Positions 18,336 to 25,758 of a stretch of 64,000 nt of DNA are shown in pieces. Both the position numbers and the translations under genes were made by a program. Origin of the DNA: Prauserella salsuginis. Lineage in GTDB: Bacteria > Actinomycetota > Actinomycetes > Mycobacteriales > Pseudonocardiaceae. Numbering within the stretch: position 1 is the first letter of the stretch; each line of letters begins with the position of its first letter. The notes beneath the pieces are model-generated. The model had not been told where the DNA came from and did not search any database. It saw nothing but the letters and a program-made list of their open reading frames with translations. The stretch covers positions 768,516-832,515 of the forward strand of contig NZ_JANBBF010000010.1 of NCBI RefSeq assembly GCF_024648885.1, read 5' to 3'.

Positions 18336-19081
18336 CGGGACCGGAACTCCTCCGCGCTCCTGTCGACCTCGGGAGTGTGCTCGGTGAGCAGGGCGTGCGT
18401 GACCTCGAGTTCCAGCACGGTCTCGACCGCGGCGTCGACGCCGTGGTCCAGTGCGCGCTTGGCCAGCGTCACCGAACGGGGTGGTTTGTCCGCCAAGGCC
18501 GAGGCCAGTTCCGTGACGCGGCTGTCGAGCTCGTCGCGCGGCACGACCCGGTTGACCAGGCCCAACTCGGCGGCGGCCGCGGCGTCGATGCGCTCGCCCA
18601 GCAACATCAGTTCCTTGGCCTTGAGCGGTCCGACCAGCAGCGGCAACAGCCGGGACGCCGCGCCGGTGACGCTCAGCCCGAGGCCGGCTTCCGGGAACGC
18701 GAACGCCGCGTCGTCGGCTGCCACCACCAGGTCGCAGCCCAGCGCGAATTCGGCACCCGCGCCGATCGCGTAGCCGTGCACGGCGGCGACGACGGGTTGC
18801 GGCAGGCCGCGGAGTCTGCGCGTGACGTCCTGCAGGCGTTCCAGCCGTGGCCGCGAATCGCCTTCGGGTGCGGGTTCCTTGAGGTCGTGCCCTGCGCAGA
18901 ACGCGCGTCCCTCGCCGGTCAGCACGACCGCGCGGACGTCGGTGCGGACCGTCAGCGCGTCGAGTGCGGTGAGCAGGTCGTCGACGAGTTCGGCTGTCAC
19001 GGCGTTGAGCCGCTCGGGGCGGTTGAGGCGGACGACGGCCACGCCGTCGGCGCCGGAGGTGTCGAGCTCCACGGTCGGCAT
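18332..19081 (-). CDS. Enoyl-CoA hydratase/isomerase family protein
   Basis: This is a 249-residue crotonase-fold enzyme. LNRPERLNAVTAELVDDL, FCAGHDLKE (oxyanion-hole Gly region) and GYAIGAGAEFALGCDLVVAA are typical. In hydratases one catalytic Glu sits in the GxG.E block (GAGAEF here) and the second in the FPEAGLGL segment; both are present, supporting hydratase activity. It is the first gene of the operon with the acyl-CoA ligase and TetR. The promoter region contains an ATCGATCGAT palindrome. Confidence 0.87.
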   Translation of the reverse strand: MPTVELDTSGADGVAVVRLNRPERLNAVTAELVDDLLTALDALTVRTDVRAVVLTGEGRAFCAGHDLKEPAPEGDSRPRLERLQDVTRRLRGLPQPVVAAVHGYAIGAGAEFALGCDLVVAADDAAFAFPEAGLGLSVTGAASRLLPLLVGPLKAKELMLLGERIDAAAAAELGLVNRVVPRDELDSRVTELASALADKPPRSVTLAKRALDHGVDAAVETVLELEVTHALLTEHTPEVDRSAEEFRSR

Positions 19082-19100
19082 GCCGCAACCCTAACGGCCC

Positions 19101-19120
19101 GATCAATCGATCGATAGACC
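19101..19120. promoter_or_regulatory. Palindromic operator candidate
   Basis: ATCGATCGAT (19106-19115) is a perfect 10-bp palindrome inside GATCAATCGATCGATAGACC, 25 bp upstream of the hydratase start and in the divergent gap with the GNAT gene. It is a plausible site for the operon's TetR protein. Confidence 0.45.
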
Positions 19121-19164
19121 AGAAGGGTGGCATTTCCGCACTGACCTGTGCTGAACTGCATGTC

Positions 19165-19620
19165 ATGCCGGTACGTGATGCGACACCCGACGACGTCGAG
19201 GACATCTGCCTGCTCATCGAGGAGCACGCTCGTTACGAGGGCAAGGACGACCTCGTGCTCGACCGCGGCGACATGACGAAACACCTCTTCGGGCCCGAGC
19301 CGAAGGCCTGGGTGGTGATCGCCGAGGTCGACGGCGAGGCGGGCGAGCGGGTGACGGCCGGCATGGCGCTGTGCGCGTGGACGTTCCCCAGCTGGGACGC
19401 CAAGCCGGGCGTGTTCCTCGACGATCTGTTCGTCAAGCCGGAGTTCCGCAGGTACGGCCTCGGCAGGGAACTCATGGCCGAGCTGGGCAGGCGCACCAGT
19501 GGACGCGTCGAATGGGACATGCAGATGGGTAACGCCAAGGCCGAGGCCTTCTACGCCTCGCTCGGCGGCAAACCGGTCGAGGGCTGGGTCAAGTATCGCT
19601 GGCTCCCCGACCAGGAGTGA
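19165..19620 (+). CDS. GNAT-family N-acetyltransferase
   Basis: This 151-residue acetyltransferase transfers acetyl from acetyl-CoA to an amine. The acetyl-CoA-binding motif A is VFLDDLFVKPEFRRYGLGRE (R/Q-x-x-G-x-G/A type). The C-terminal WDMQMGNAKAEAFYASLGGK block is typical of spermidine/diamine acetyltransferase relatives. The ATG at 19165 lies after a short leader shared with the divergent hydratase operon. The substrate is unknown. Confidence 0.85.
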   Translation: MPVRDATPDDVEDICLLIEEHARYEGKDDLVLDRGDMTKHLFGPEPKAWVVIAEVDGEAGERVTAGMALCAWTFPSWDAKPGVFLDDLFVKPEFRRYGLGRELMAELGRRTSGRVEWDMQMGNAKAEAFYASLGGKPVEGWVKYRWLPDQE

Positions 19621-19666
19621 GGCTCGGCCGCCGGTTCCGTCGGAAGGACGCCGTATCTTGGAGAGC

Positions 19667-20350
19667 ATGGAAGACGGCTCGAATCGGCGTTCGTCCTCGA
19701 TCGAGGACTACATGCGCGCGATCTACGGCCTCGCCGAGCGCGGCGAGGCCGTGACGAACACGTCCCTGGCGGGCAGGCTCGAGGTGAGCCCGTCGTCGGC
19801 GTCGGGCATGGTCACCAAGCTCGCGCAGCAGGGGCTCGTCGAGCACGTGCCGTACCGCGGCATCGAGCTCACGGCCGAGGGCATGCAGCTCGCTCGGTCC
19901 GTGCTGCGCAGGCACCGGCTCATCGAGACCTATCTCGTCTCCGAACTGGGTTACACCTGGGACGAGGTGCACACCGAGGCCGACCTCCTCGAACACGTGA
20001 TGTCCGAACGTCTCGTCGAGCGCATCTCGGCCAAACTCGGTGACCCGATGCGCGATCCGCACGGCGATCCGATCCCGGCTCCGGACGGCAGCGTCGAGGA
20101 GATGTCGACGCGGTTGCTCGACGAACTGCCCGCAGGCGCGGTCGGGGAGATCGCCCGGGTGTGGGACACCGACCCGGAATTGCTGCGGTTCCTCGCGGAG
20201 CGGTCGATCACGATCGGGGACAGGGTCGAGGTGCTGGAACGCCAGCCGTTCGGCGGCCCGGTCGTGGTGAAGATCGGCCCGCCCGCCGACGCCGCCACTC
20301 ACGCCCTCGGCACCACCATCGCGCAGGCACTGTCGGTCACGGTCCGCTGA
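19667..20350 (+). CDS. mntR: DtxR/MntR-family metal-dependent repressor, probably manganese type
   Basis: This 227-residue protein has a winged helix (TNTSLAGRLEVSPSSASGMV), a DtxR dimerisation/metal domain and a C-terminal SH3-like domain. Around residues 102-110 it reads HTEADLLEH. Diphtheria DtxR and IdeR have Cys at the position of Asp106 here. A carboxylate at that position is characteristic of manganese-responsive MntR proteins (Glu in Bacillus MntR), so I infer a Mn regulator. The ATG at 19667 is used; a TTG at 19658 (preceded by GGAAGGA) is also possible. No metal transporter is adjacent. Confidence 0.75.
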   Translation: MEDGSNRRSSSIEDYMRAIYGLAERGEAVTNTSLAGRLEVSPSSASGMVTKLAQQGLVEHVPYRGIELTAEGMQLARSVLRRHRLIETYLVSELGYTWDEVHTEADLLEHVMSERLVERISAKLGDPMRDPHGDPIPAPDGSVEEMSTRLLDELPAGAVGEIARVWDTDPELLRFLAERSITIGDRVEVLERQPFGGPVVVKIGPPADAATHALGTTIAQALSVTVR

Positions 20351-20418
20351 CCGCCCCCGGCGCGCGCCCTGCGCCCACCGTTACTCGCCCACCGTCACTC
20401 GGCCGCCGCCCTTCACCG

Positions 20419-20645
20419 CCGCGCTGCCGCGCGACTGCGGCCACGCGCGTGTTCTGCACTCAGACCCGCGTGTCCTGCGCCCAGACCCGTGTGTTCTGCG
20501 CCCACCTGTCGCCGATGCCGCGCTGCCGCGCGACTGCGCCCACTCGTCGCCCGGCCACCCCCAACGCCGACGCCGCGCCGCGTGACAGCGCGCTCGCGCG
20601 TGTTCCGCGCCTGACCCGTGACGGCGCGCTGCCGTACGATTGCCC
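20419..20645. repeat. Composite tandem and direct repeats
   Basis: The 300-bp gap after the MntR-like gene holds three tandem 21-bp units (20446-20466, 20467-20487, 20488-20508; pattern CGYGTGTYCTGCRCYCASMC) and a degenerate fourth near 20597-20617. A separate 22-bp word (GCCGCGCTGCCGCGCGACTGCG) occurs at about 20419-20440 and again at 20517-20538, with a diverged third copy near 20625-20645. No gene was recognised in this gap. Confidence 0.7.
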
Positions 20646-20650
20646 GTGCG

Positions 20651-21007
20651 TCACACGAAGTGCCCGACGGCTCCCACGGCGAGCGCCAGAAACACGGCGG
20701 GGAACGCGAGGTTGTGGAGCACTCGTGCGCGGACGTGAACGGCAACGGCGATCGCGAAGAAGCCGACGAGGCCGATCGCCGCGGCCGCACCGATGAGCGG
20801 TACGCCGGCGAACCCGAGCACCAGGCCGGCGACTCCCGCGCCCTCGACGACCGCCAGCTGGGGCAGCCACCGAGAGTCGAGGCCGACCTCGGCGCAGTTG
20901 TCGAGCACGAACCGCGCCCGCATCGCCTTGGCGACCACCTCGACAGTGTTGAGCACCGCGCAGCCGATCGCGGCAGCCAGCAGCGTGACGTCGAGCGCTC
21001 CGCTCAT
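20651..21007 (-). CDS. DoxX-like small membrane protein
   Basis: This 118-residue integral membrane protein has about four hydrophobic segments (residues 6-24, 50-68, 70-88, 100-117), with the LNTVEVVAKAM and SRWLPQLAVVEGAG blocks seen in DoxX-like proteins. The family is associated with quinone or redox functions, but members of this size are mostly uncharacterised. The ATG at 21007 is preceded by AAGGAGA at 5 nt. It has no operon partner. Confidence 0.75.
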   Translation of the reverse strand: MSGALDVTLLAAAIGCAVLNTVEVVAKAMRARFVLDNCAEVGLDSRWLPQLAVVEGAGVAGLVLGFAGVPLIGAAAAIGLVGFFAIAVAVHVRARVLHNLAFPAVFLALAVGAVGHFV

Positions 21008-21099
21008 GGTCGTCTCCTTCGGGGTGTCCGTTGGTTCTCACCCCTTCCGACGCCACCCGTGCACGATGTGTGACAGCCGCGAGCGGGTTCCGGCGTGTG

Positions 21100-21212
21100 A
21101 CAACCGCGCTCGAGGCGGTTTACGCGCGAGAACACCGCGCCACACCACCGCTAGCCACACAACCGCGAACGAGGCGGCTTACGCGCGAAACAACCGCGCG
21201 CGAAACAACCGC
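21100..21212. repeat. 40-bp direct repeat with short satellites
   Basis: Two copies of a 40-bp element (21100-21139 and 21159-21198) share the word GGCGGYTTACGCGCGA. A 15-bp word GCGCGAAACAACCGC is repeated at 21183-21197 and 21198-21212. A related word lies at 41672-41690. The repeats fill the gap upstream of the DoxX-like start and downstream of the sulfotransferase stop. Confidence 0.7.
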
Positions 21213-21253
21213 CAGCGACACGACCGTCCGCGAAACGGCCGCATGCATGACGG

Positions 21254-22399
21254 CTACGTGCGTCCGCCGACCGTCTCCAGGTCGGCGAACCGGCGGCGCA
21301 CCTCGTCGCCGGTCAGGCCGAAGTCCGCCAACGAGTAGCGGTGCTCGGGCCGTGCCGCACCGGTGGTGCTCGCGGTGTGCAGCCGCCGCATCGCCTCGCG
21401 TGCCTCGTCGCTCAGCGGCAGGCCGAAGTGGCCGTACACGCTCTCCACGGTGCCGATCGGGTCGGCGACGAAGTCGTCGTAGTCGACGTCGAAGAACCGC
21501 CGGTGGTCGTGCCGGGAGCGGGCTTCGGTGAACGTCTCGAGCCCGCGGGCCCACAGTTCGAGCTGGTCCCGGCCGACGCGGTCGCCGGTGAACGTCTCCG
21601 ACCAGCCCGCGCTCGCCTGGGCGTTGAGGCTGCACACCGAGGCGATCGCGGTTTCGGGTGCACGGTGCGTCTGGATCACCAGTGCGTCGGGGTACACCTG
21701 CAGCAGCTCGTCGAGCGCGAACAGGTGACTCGGGTTCTTCAGCACCCACCGGCGGCCGGCGTCGGGCAGTCCGATCAGCTGCAGATTGCTGCGGTGCCGC
21801 AGGTAGGCCGCCGTCCAGTCCTGTTCGGACAGCCACTCCGAGTAGGACGGCACGTGCGCCAGGCATTCGTACGACACCGAACGCAGCGACTGCCGCAGCA
21901 GCTGCCAGCATTCCTCGACCTGGCCGGCCGACATCGCGTGTACGCCCATGAACTCCGGGTTCTCGACGTGGTACTGCTCGTAACCGGCCTGGATGCGCTG
22001 GAACACCGGGTTGTCGGGCCACGTCTCACGCTCCGGGCGCGGCTGCGGCACCTCCGTCAGCCACACCTCGAGTCCCTGACTGGCGGGGTCGGCGGTCAGC
22101 AACCGGTGCAACGCGGTCGTTCCCGTGCGCGGCAGGCCGGTGACGAAGATCGGCCGCTCGATCGCGACGTCGGCGTACTCGGGATGCTGTTTCCACGCCG
22201 CCTCGCTGAGCGACCGAGCCATCAGCGCGCCGCGGAGGAAGGCCCGTTTCACCTTGCGCCCCAGCGGGGTCAGCGCCGCCTCTCGTTCGTAGGAGTCGAG
22301 CAGTACGGTGAGGCCGTCGGTGTAGTCGTCGCTGCCGAAGTCGTCGAGCCCGGTGATGCGGCTCGCGGATTCGTGCAGCTCGTCGATGGTCGCGACCAT
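21254..22399 (-). CDS. Sulfotransferase-family protein (Rv3529c-like)
   Basis: This 381-residue protein of the sulfotransferase_3 type has the PAPS 5'-phosphosulfate loop in IFVTGLPRTGTTALHRLL (residues about 82-99), and RRWVLKNPSHLFALDEL and VIQTHRAPETAIAS match the 3'-phosphate-binding region. It transfers sulfate from PAPS to a hydroxyl. The order DUF1214-SDR-sulfotransferase is the same as Rv3531c-Rv3530c-Rv3529c in Mycobacterium tuberculosis, in the cholesterol regulon region. The acceptor is unknown. A CysQ-type phosphatase that would remove the by-product PAP lies 2.6 kb away. It starts 14 nt after the SDR stop. Confidence 0.85.
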   Translation of the reverse strand: MVATIDELHESASRITGLDDFGSDDYTDGLTVLLDSYEREAALTPLGRKVKRAFLRGALMARSLSEAAWKQHPEYADVAIERPIFVTGLPRTGTTALHRLLTADPASQGLEVWLTEVPQPRPERETWPDNPVFQRIQAGYEQYHVENPEFMGVHAMSAGQVEECWQLLRQSLRSVSYECLAHVPSYSEWLSEQDWTAAYLRHRSNLQLIGLPDAGRRWVLKNPSHLFALDELLQVYPDALVIQTHRAPETAIASVCSLNAQASAGWSETFTGDRVGRDQLELWARGLETFTEARSRHDHRRFFDVDYDDFVADPIGTVESVYGHFGLPLSDEAREAMRRLHTASTTGAARPEHRYSLADFGLTGDEVRRRFADLETVGGRT

Positions 22400-22412
22400 G
22401 ACACCGCCTTCC

Positions 22413-23189
22413 TCAGTGGTGGAACTCGCCCGCGTTGACGTCGAGGCACTGGCCGGTGATCGCCCGTGCCATGGGGGATGCGAGGAACACGACGGCGTCG
22501 GCGATCTCGTCCGGTTCGGGAAGCCTCCGCAGATCGGTGGTCGCGGCTGTCTCGTCGTAGACCTGCCCGGGGTCGACCCCGCGTTCGCTCGCGAGGTGGG
22601 CGAAGTAGGCCTGCAGCATGTCGGCCCAGATGTAGCCGGGTGCCACCGAGTTCACGCGCACGCCTGACGGACCGAGTTCCGAGGCGAGGCTCTGCGACAC
22701 CGACAGCAGCGCCGATTTCGCCATTTTGTACGCGCCGTAGAGCTGCCGGGAATGCCGCAGCACCGCCGAGTTGATCATCACGACGGAGCCCGCGGGTGCG
22801 AGCTGCGGTGCGAACAGCCGCGTCAACCGCAGCGCCGCGAACACGTTGACCTCGAGGCCCGTGCGGAGCCTGTCGATCCGCACGTCGGTCAGGTCGGCCA
22901 TCGGCGGCATCGTGAAGGCGTTGTTCACCAGGGCGTCGACCCGGCCGAACTCGGCGACCGTCGAGTCGACGACGCGGGCGCACGCGTCGTCGTCGGTGAT
23001 GTCGGCGGGCACGGTGAGCGCGCGCCTGCCGTGTTCGCGCACCTCGGCCGCCACCTTCGCGAGCCGCTCCTCGTCCCGCGCGACGAGTGCGACGTCGGCA
23101 CCCGCGTGTGCGCTGCGCACCGCGATCGCCCTGCCCAGCCCAGGACCGGCACCGGACACCACGACGACCTTGCCCTCCAGGGCCGTCAT
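22413..23189 (-). CDS. Short-chain dehydrogenase/reductase (Rv3530c-like)
   Basis: This 258-residue classical SDR has the NAD(P) motif SGAGPGLGRAIA, NNAF in place of NNAG, and the catalytic block with Ser in VVMINSAVLRH and YGAYKMAKS (Tyr-x-x-x-Lys). The ATG at 23189 (MTALEGKVVVVSG) overlaps the DUF1214 stop by 4 nt, so translation is coupled. It is the middle gene of a three-gene operon behind a KstR-consensus site. The probable substrate is a steroid-derived alcohol or ketone, inferred from context only. Confidence 0.87.
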   Translation of the reverse strand: MTALEGKVVVVSGAGPGLGRAIAVRSAHAGADVALVARDEERLAKVAAEVREHGRRALTVPADITDDDACARVVDSTVAEFGRVDALVNNAFTMPPMADLTDVRIDRLRTGLEVNVFAALRLTRLFAPQLAPAGSVVMINSAVLRHSRQLYGAYKMAKSALLSVSQSLASELGPSGVRVNSVAPGYIWADMLQAYFAHLASERGVDPGQVYDETAATTDLRRLPEPDEIADAVVFLASPMARAITGQCLDVNAGEFHH

Positions 23190-24358
23190 CCGAGCATCCT
23201 CGTCGCGAACTCGGCCTGTCTGCGGGCGATCCGGGCCGACCACTGCTCCGGCGTGACCCTGGCCCGGTCGTGGAACGGCAGCCGCGTCGGCAGCTCGTCG
23301 ACGTCGACGACCTCGGCGGTGGGTCCGTCGGCTTCGCCGAGTTCCCGCGATAGCCGCTGCCAGCGCAGCTGCACGTACCCGCGGTCGTGCCCCAGTCGCT
23401 CCAACCAGTTGGCGACGCCGGGGTCACGCTCACTGATGACGAACCGGAACTTCCCGTCCGGGTCCACAGTGGCCTGATCGGCGGTGAGGCTCGTCTGGTG
23501 GTTGACGTAGTCGAGCGAGATGTACCACATGCTGCCGAGCTGGATGCCCTGATAGGGCGCGTCCGACTTCGGTACCGTCACGATCATCGCCTTGTCGTCG
23601 GGCAGGTCGTAGTGCCCCACGGACGAGAACTGCGTCGCGAGACCACCCGGTGTGGGGCGGGGTTCGGTCAGCGTGTTCACCGGCAGCTTGAGGTAGAACC
23701 ACTCGGGGAAGGCGAGGAACGTCCGCAGCCGGCCGAGCAGCATCTTGCCGGCCACGCCGTACCGTTTGGCCATCGCACGGCGGTCGAGCGGTGGTGGGGC
23801 GGTGCCCGCGGTGTCGTCCCGGTGGATGCGCAGCGTGCCGCGGCGTTCGGCCCAGTCGCTGTAGACCTCGCGGACGACGAGCATCGCCGCACCTTCGGGG
23901 AGGGTGAAGTAGCCGCGGCCCGCCTTGCCGCGGTCCGGGCCGAAGCGGATCTGGAACGTTCCGTCGGGTGCGATGTCGAGCTCGCGGTCGTCGAACGCGG
24001 TCAGGCTGTCGGGCACCTCCACCGGCGTGTAGTCGCCGGCGAGGACCTGGAAGCTGAGATCCCGGGTGGTGCCGCGGGTGCCGGTGACGACGTACTCGGC
24101 GTCGTCGCGGATGTAGGAGTGGAAGTACAGCGCGTCCGGGTTGTCGAGGCCCATCTTCGTGTACGGACCGGTCGACTGGACGAAGAACGGATGGTCGCGC
24201 TGATAGGCCCTGGCCAGGTGCAGGCAGGCCTGGATGCCGCCCGCGAGGTAGTCGTAGCCCTCGACGAGATCCGTTTCGCTGCGGACGTGCGGTGCGTCGG
24301 CGATGACCTTCTCTGCTTCGGCGATGGCGTCGGCCAGCGGCTGCGTGATCACAGCCAC
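23186..24358 (-). CDS. DUF1214-domain protein (Rv3531c-like)
   Basis: This 390-residue protein has no signal peptide. VPKSDAPYQGIQLGSMWYIS and DYVNHQTSLTADQA are typical of the DUF1214 domain, which is often associated with lipid or steroid loci. Its biochemical role is unknown. The GTG at 24358 begins only 4 bp after the KstR site at 24363-24376 on this strand, so the transcript is probably leaderless or starts within a few bases. It is the first gene of the operon DUF1214-SDR-sulfotransferase with two tight junctions. Confidence 0.8.
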   Translation of the reverse strand: MAVITQPLADAIAEAEKVIADAPHVRSETDLVEGYDYLAGGIQACLHLARAYQRDHPFFVQSTGPYTKMGLDNPDALYFHSYIRDDAEYVVTGTRGTTRDLSFQVLAGDYTPVEVPDSLTAFDDRELDIAPDGTFQIRFGPDRGKAGRGYFTLPEGAAMLVVREVYSDWAERRGTLRIHRDDTAGTAPPPLDRRAMAKRYGVAGKMLLGRLRTFLAFPEWFYLKLPVNTLTEPRPTPGGLATQFSSVGHYDLPDDKAMIVTVPKSDAPYQGIQLGSMWYISLDYVNHQTSLTADQATVDPDGKFRFVISERDPGVANWLERLGHDRGYVQLRWQRLSRELGEADGPTAEVVDVDELPTRLPFHDRARVTPEQWSARIARRQAEFATRMLG

Positions 24359-24362
24359 ACGA

Positions 24363-24376
24363 TAGAACGTGTTCTA
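24363..24376. promoter_or_regulatory. KstR-type operator (perfect consensus match)
   Basis: TAGAACGTGTTCTA matches the KstR consensus TNNAACNNGTTNNA at every fixed base and is a 6-2-6 inverted repeat. KstR is the TetR repressor of cholesterol/steroid catabolism, released by CoA-activated side-chain metabolites. The position immediately before the DUF1214 start means a bound repressor would cover the promoter. The kstR gene itself is not in the window. Confidence 0.8.
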
Positions 24377-24404
24377 CATAACGGTCAACGGCGCGGTCGG
24401 CCGC

Positions 24405-24881
24405 TCACGCCGTCTCGGCCCACAGGTTGGCCGTCAATCGCAGGCTCGGCACGTCCGCCGTGGACATCATCATCTCGTAGAGGCGCAGGTAGCCGGTGTG
24501 GGCGATGCGCCACACGCCGTCGTCGCCGCGGTGGTAGCGGTCCCGGTAGAACGCGGCGCCCTTGATCAGCACGTCGTGTTCCGGGGCGATCACCGTGTCC
24601 TCGAACGACCACGTGCCCGTCGCCGAGTCGCCTTCGATGTTGATCTCCGGCTGACCTGCGGAATGCGTCGTGATGATCGTGCCGCCGAGGTTGGTCTTCA
24701 GGAAGTCCAGGATCGCGTCGCGGCCGGTGAAGCTGAGGGGTTCGCCGAGTGCGGGGCTGCCGTAGTCGGCCGTGGCGTCGGCCGTGAGCACGTCGGTGAG
24801 CTCGTCCCAGCGTTTGAGGTCGACGCAGCGGAGGTAGCGGTACTTGGTCTGCTTGATCTCTTCCAGGGTGGCGAGGTCCAT
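24405..24881 (-). CDS. SnoaL/NTF2-fold protein
   Basis: This 158-residue alpha+beta-barrel protein of the SnoaL-like type (residues about 5-130: LATLEEIKQTKYRYLRCVDL, then DWxELxDxLTxDAxADYG-like) belongs to a fold used by ketosteroid isomerases, dehydratases and cyclases. A candidate active-site Asp is in the first third. It has no assigned activity. The ATG at 24881 is preferred over the TTG at 24890. A 12-bp palindrome resembling a KstR site lies 37 bp upstream. It lies just upstream of the DUF1214 operon in the same direction. Confidence 0.75.
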   Translation of the reverse strand: MDLATLEEIKQTKYRYLRCVDLKRWDELTDVLTADATADYGSPALGEPLSFTGRDAILDFLKTNLGGTIITTHSAGQPEINIEGDSATGTWSFEDTVIAPEHDVLIKGAAFYRDRYHRGDDGVWRIAHTGYLRLYEMMMSTADVPSLRLTANLWAETA

Positions 24882-24917
24882 GGGGCACAAGCTTCGCGGT
24901 TCGCGCCGCCGATGGCA

Positions 24918-24929
24918 AGAACATGTTCT
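24918..24929. promoter_or_regulatory. KstR-like operator, imperfect
   Basis: AGAACATGTTCT is a perfect 12-bp palindrome with the AACNNGTT core of KstR sites, but the outermost T and A of the consensus are replaced by A and C. It sits between the SnoaL-like gene and the divergent cysQ gene. Confidence 0.55.
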
Positions 24930-24979
24930 CGTCTCGACCCCGTTGGCGATCGCCGCGCCGGGCTTGCTTTGCTGGGTGA

Positions 24980-25720
24980 ATGACCACAGACGCAGAACTC
25001 GCAGGGCAGTTGGCGGTCGAAGCCGGGAAGCTGCTGCTCGACGTGCGTGCCGAAGGCGCGGACGCGGAGCCGAAGGAGCTGGGCGACCGCGGCGACGCGC
25101 GGTCGAACGCGCTGCTGCTCGAGCGGCTCGCGGCGCAGCGGCCCGACGATGCCGTGCTGTCCGAGGAGTCGGCGGACAGCAGTGCCCGGTTGTCGGCCGA
25201 CCGGGTCTGGATCATCGACCCGCTCGACGGTACGCGCGAGTTCTCTCAGCCCGGCCGTGACGACTGGGCCGTGCACGTCGCGCTGTGGCAGCGGGGCAAG
25301 GGTATCACCGATGCCGCGGTGGCCCAGCCGGAGCGGGACACGGTCTACGTGACGGGCGACGTGACACTCGCGCCGAGTCAGGGCGGCCGCCGGATCCTCG
25401 TGAGCGCGAGCAGGCCGCCCGAGTTCGCCGCCGGTGTCGCGGCCGATCTCGGCGGTGAACTGGCCCCGATGGGCTCGGCGGGCGCCAAGGCGATGGCGGT
25501 GCTGCGCGGCGAGGCCGACGCCTACCTGCACGCGGGCGGTCAGTGGGAGTGGGATTCCGCCGCGCCGGCAGGTGTCGTCCAGTCGGCCGGACTGTTCGCG
25601 TCCCGTGTGGACGGATCGCCGCTCGAGTACAACGCCCCGAATCCGTACCTGCCGGACCTGATCATCTGCAGGCCCGAACTGGCCGACGACATCCTCGCCT
25701 CGATCGCGAAACACTCCTGA
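24980..25720 (+). CDS. cysQ: 3'(2'),5'-bisphosphate nucleotidase / inositol-phosphatase-family enzyme
   Basis: This 246-residue Mg-dependent phosphatase has LSEESADS (first metal Glu), [12 protein letters not shown] (core Asp-x-Asp-Gly-Thr motif) and [15 protein letters not shown] (C-terminal metal Asp). This pattern fits CysQ, which hydrolyses 3'-phosphoadenosine 5'-phosphate (PAP), the by-product of sulfotransferases and PAPS reductase. A sulfotransferase gene lies across the divergent gap, which supports PAP as substrate. It may also act on inositol phosphates. Confidence 0.85.
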   Translation: MTTDAELAGQLAVEAGKLLLDVRAEGADAEPKELGDRGDARSNALLLERLAAQRPDDAVLSEESADSSARLSADRVWIIDPLDGTREFSQPGRDDWAVHVALWQRGKGITDAAVAQPERDTVYVTGDVTLAPSQGGRRILVSASRPPEFAAGVAADLGGELAPMGSAGAKAMAVLRGEADAYLHAGGQWEWDSAAPAGVVQSAGLFASRVDGSPLEYNAPNPYLPDLIICRPELADDILASIAKHS

Positions 25721-25758
25721 GGCGCACGCCGGGTCAGCACCCCTGGGGTGTTCGCGGC

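Noticed and set aside
20446..20508. CRISPR array
   Set aside because: The 21-bp units are directly adjacent with no spacers and there are no cas genes.
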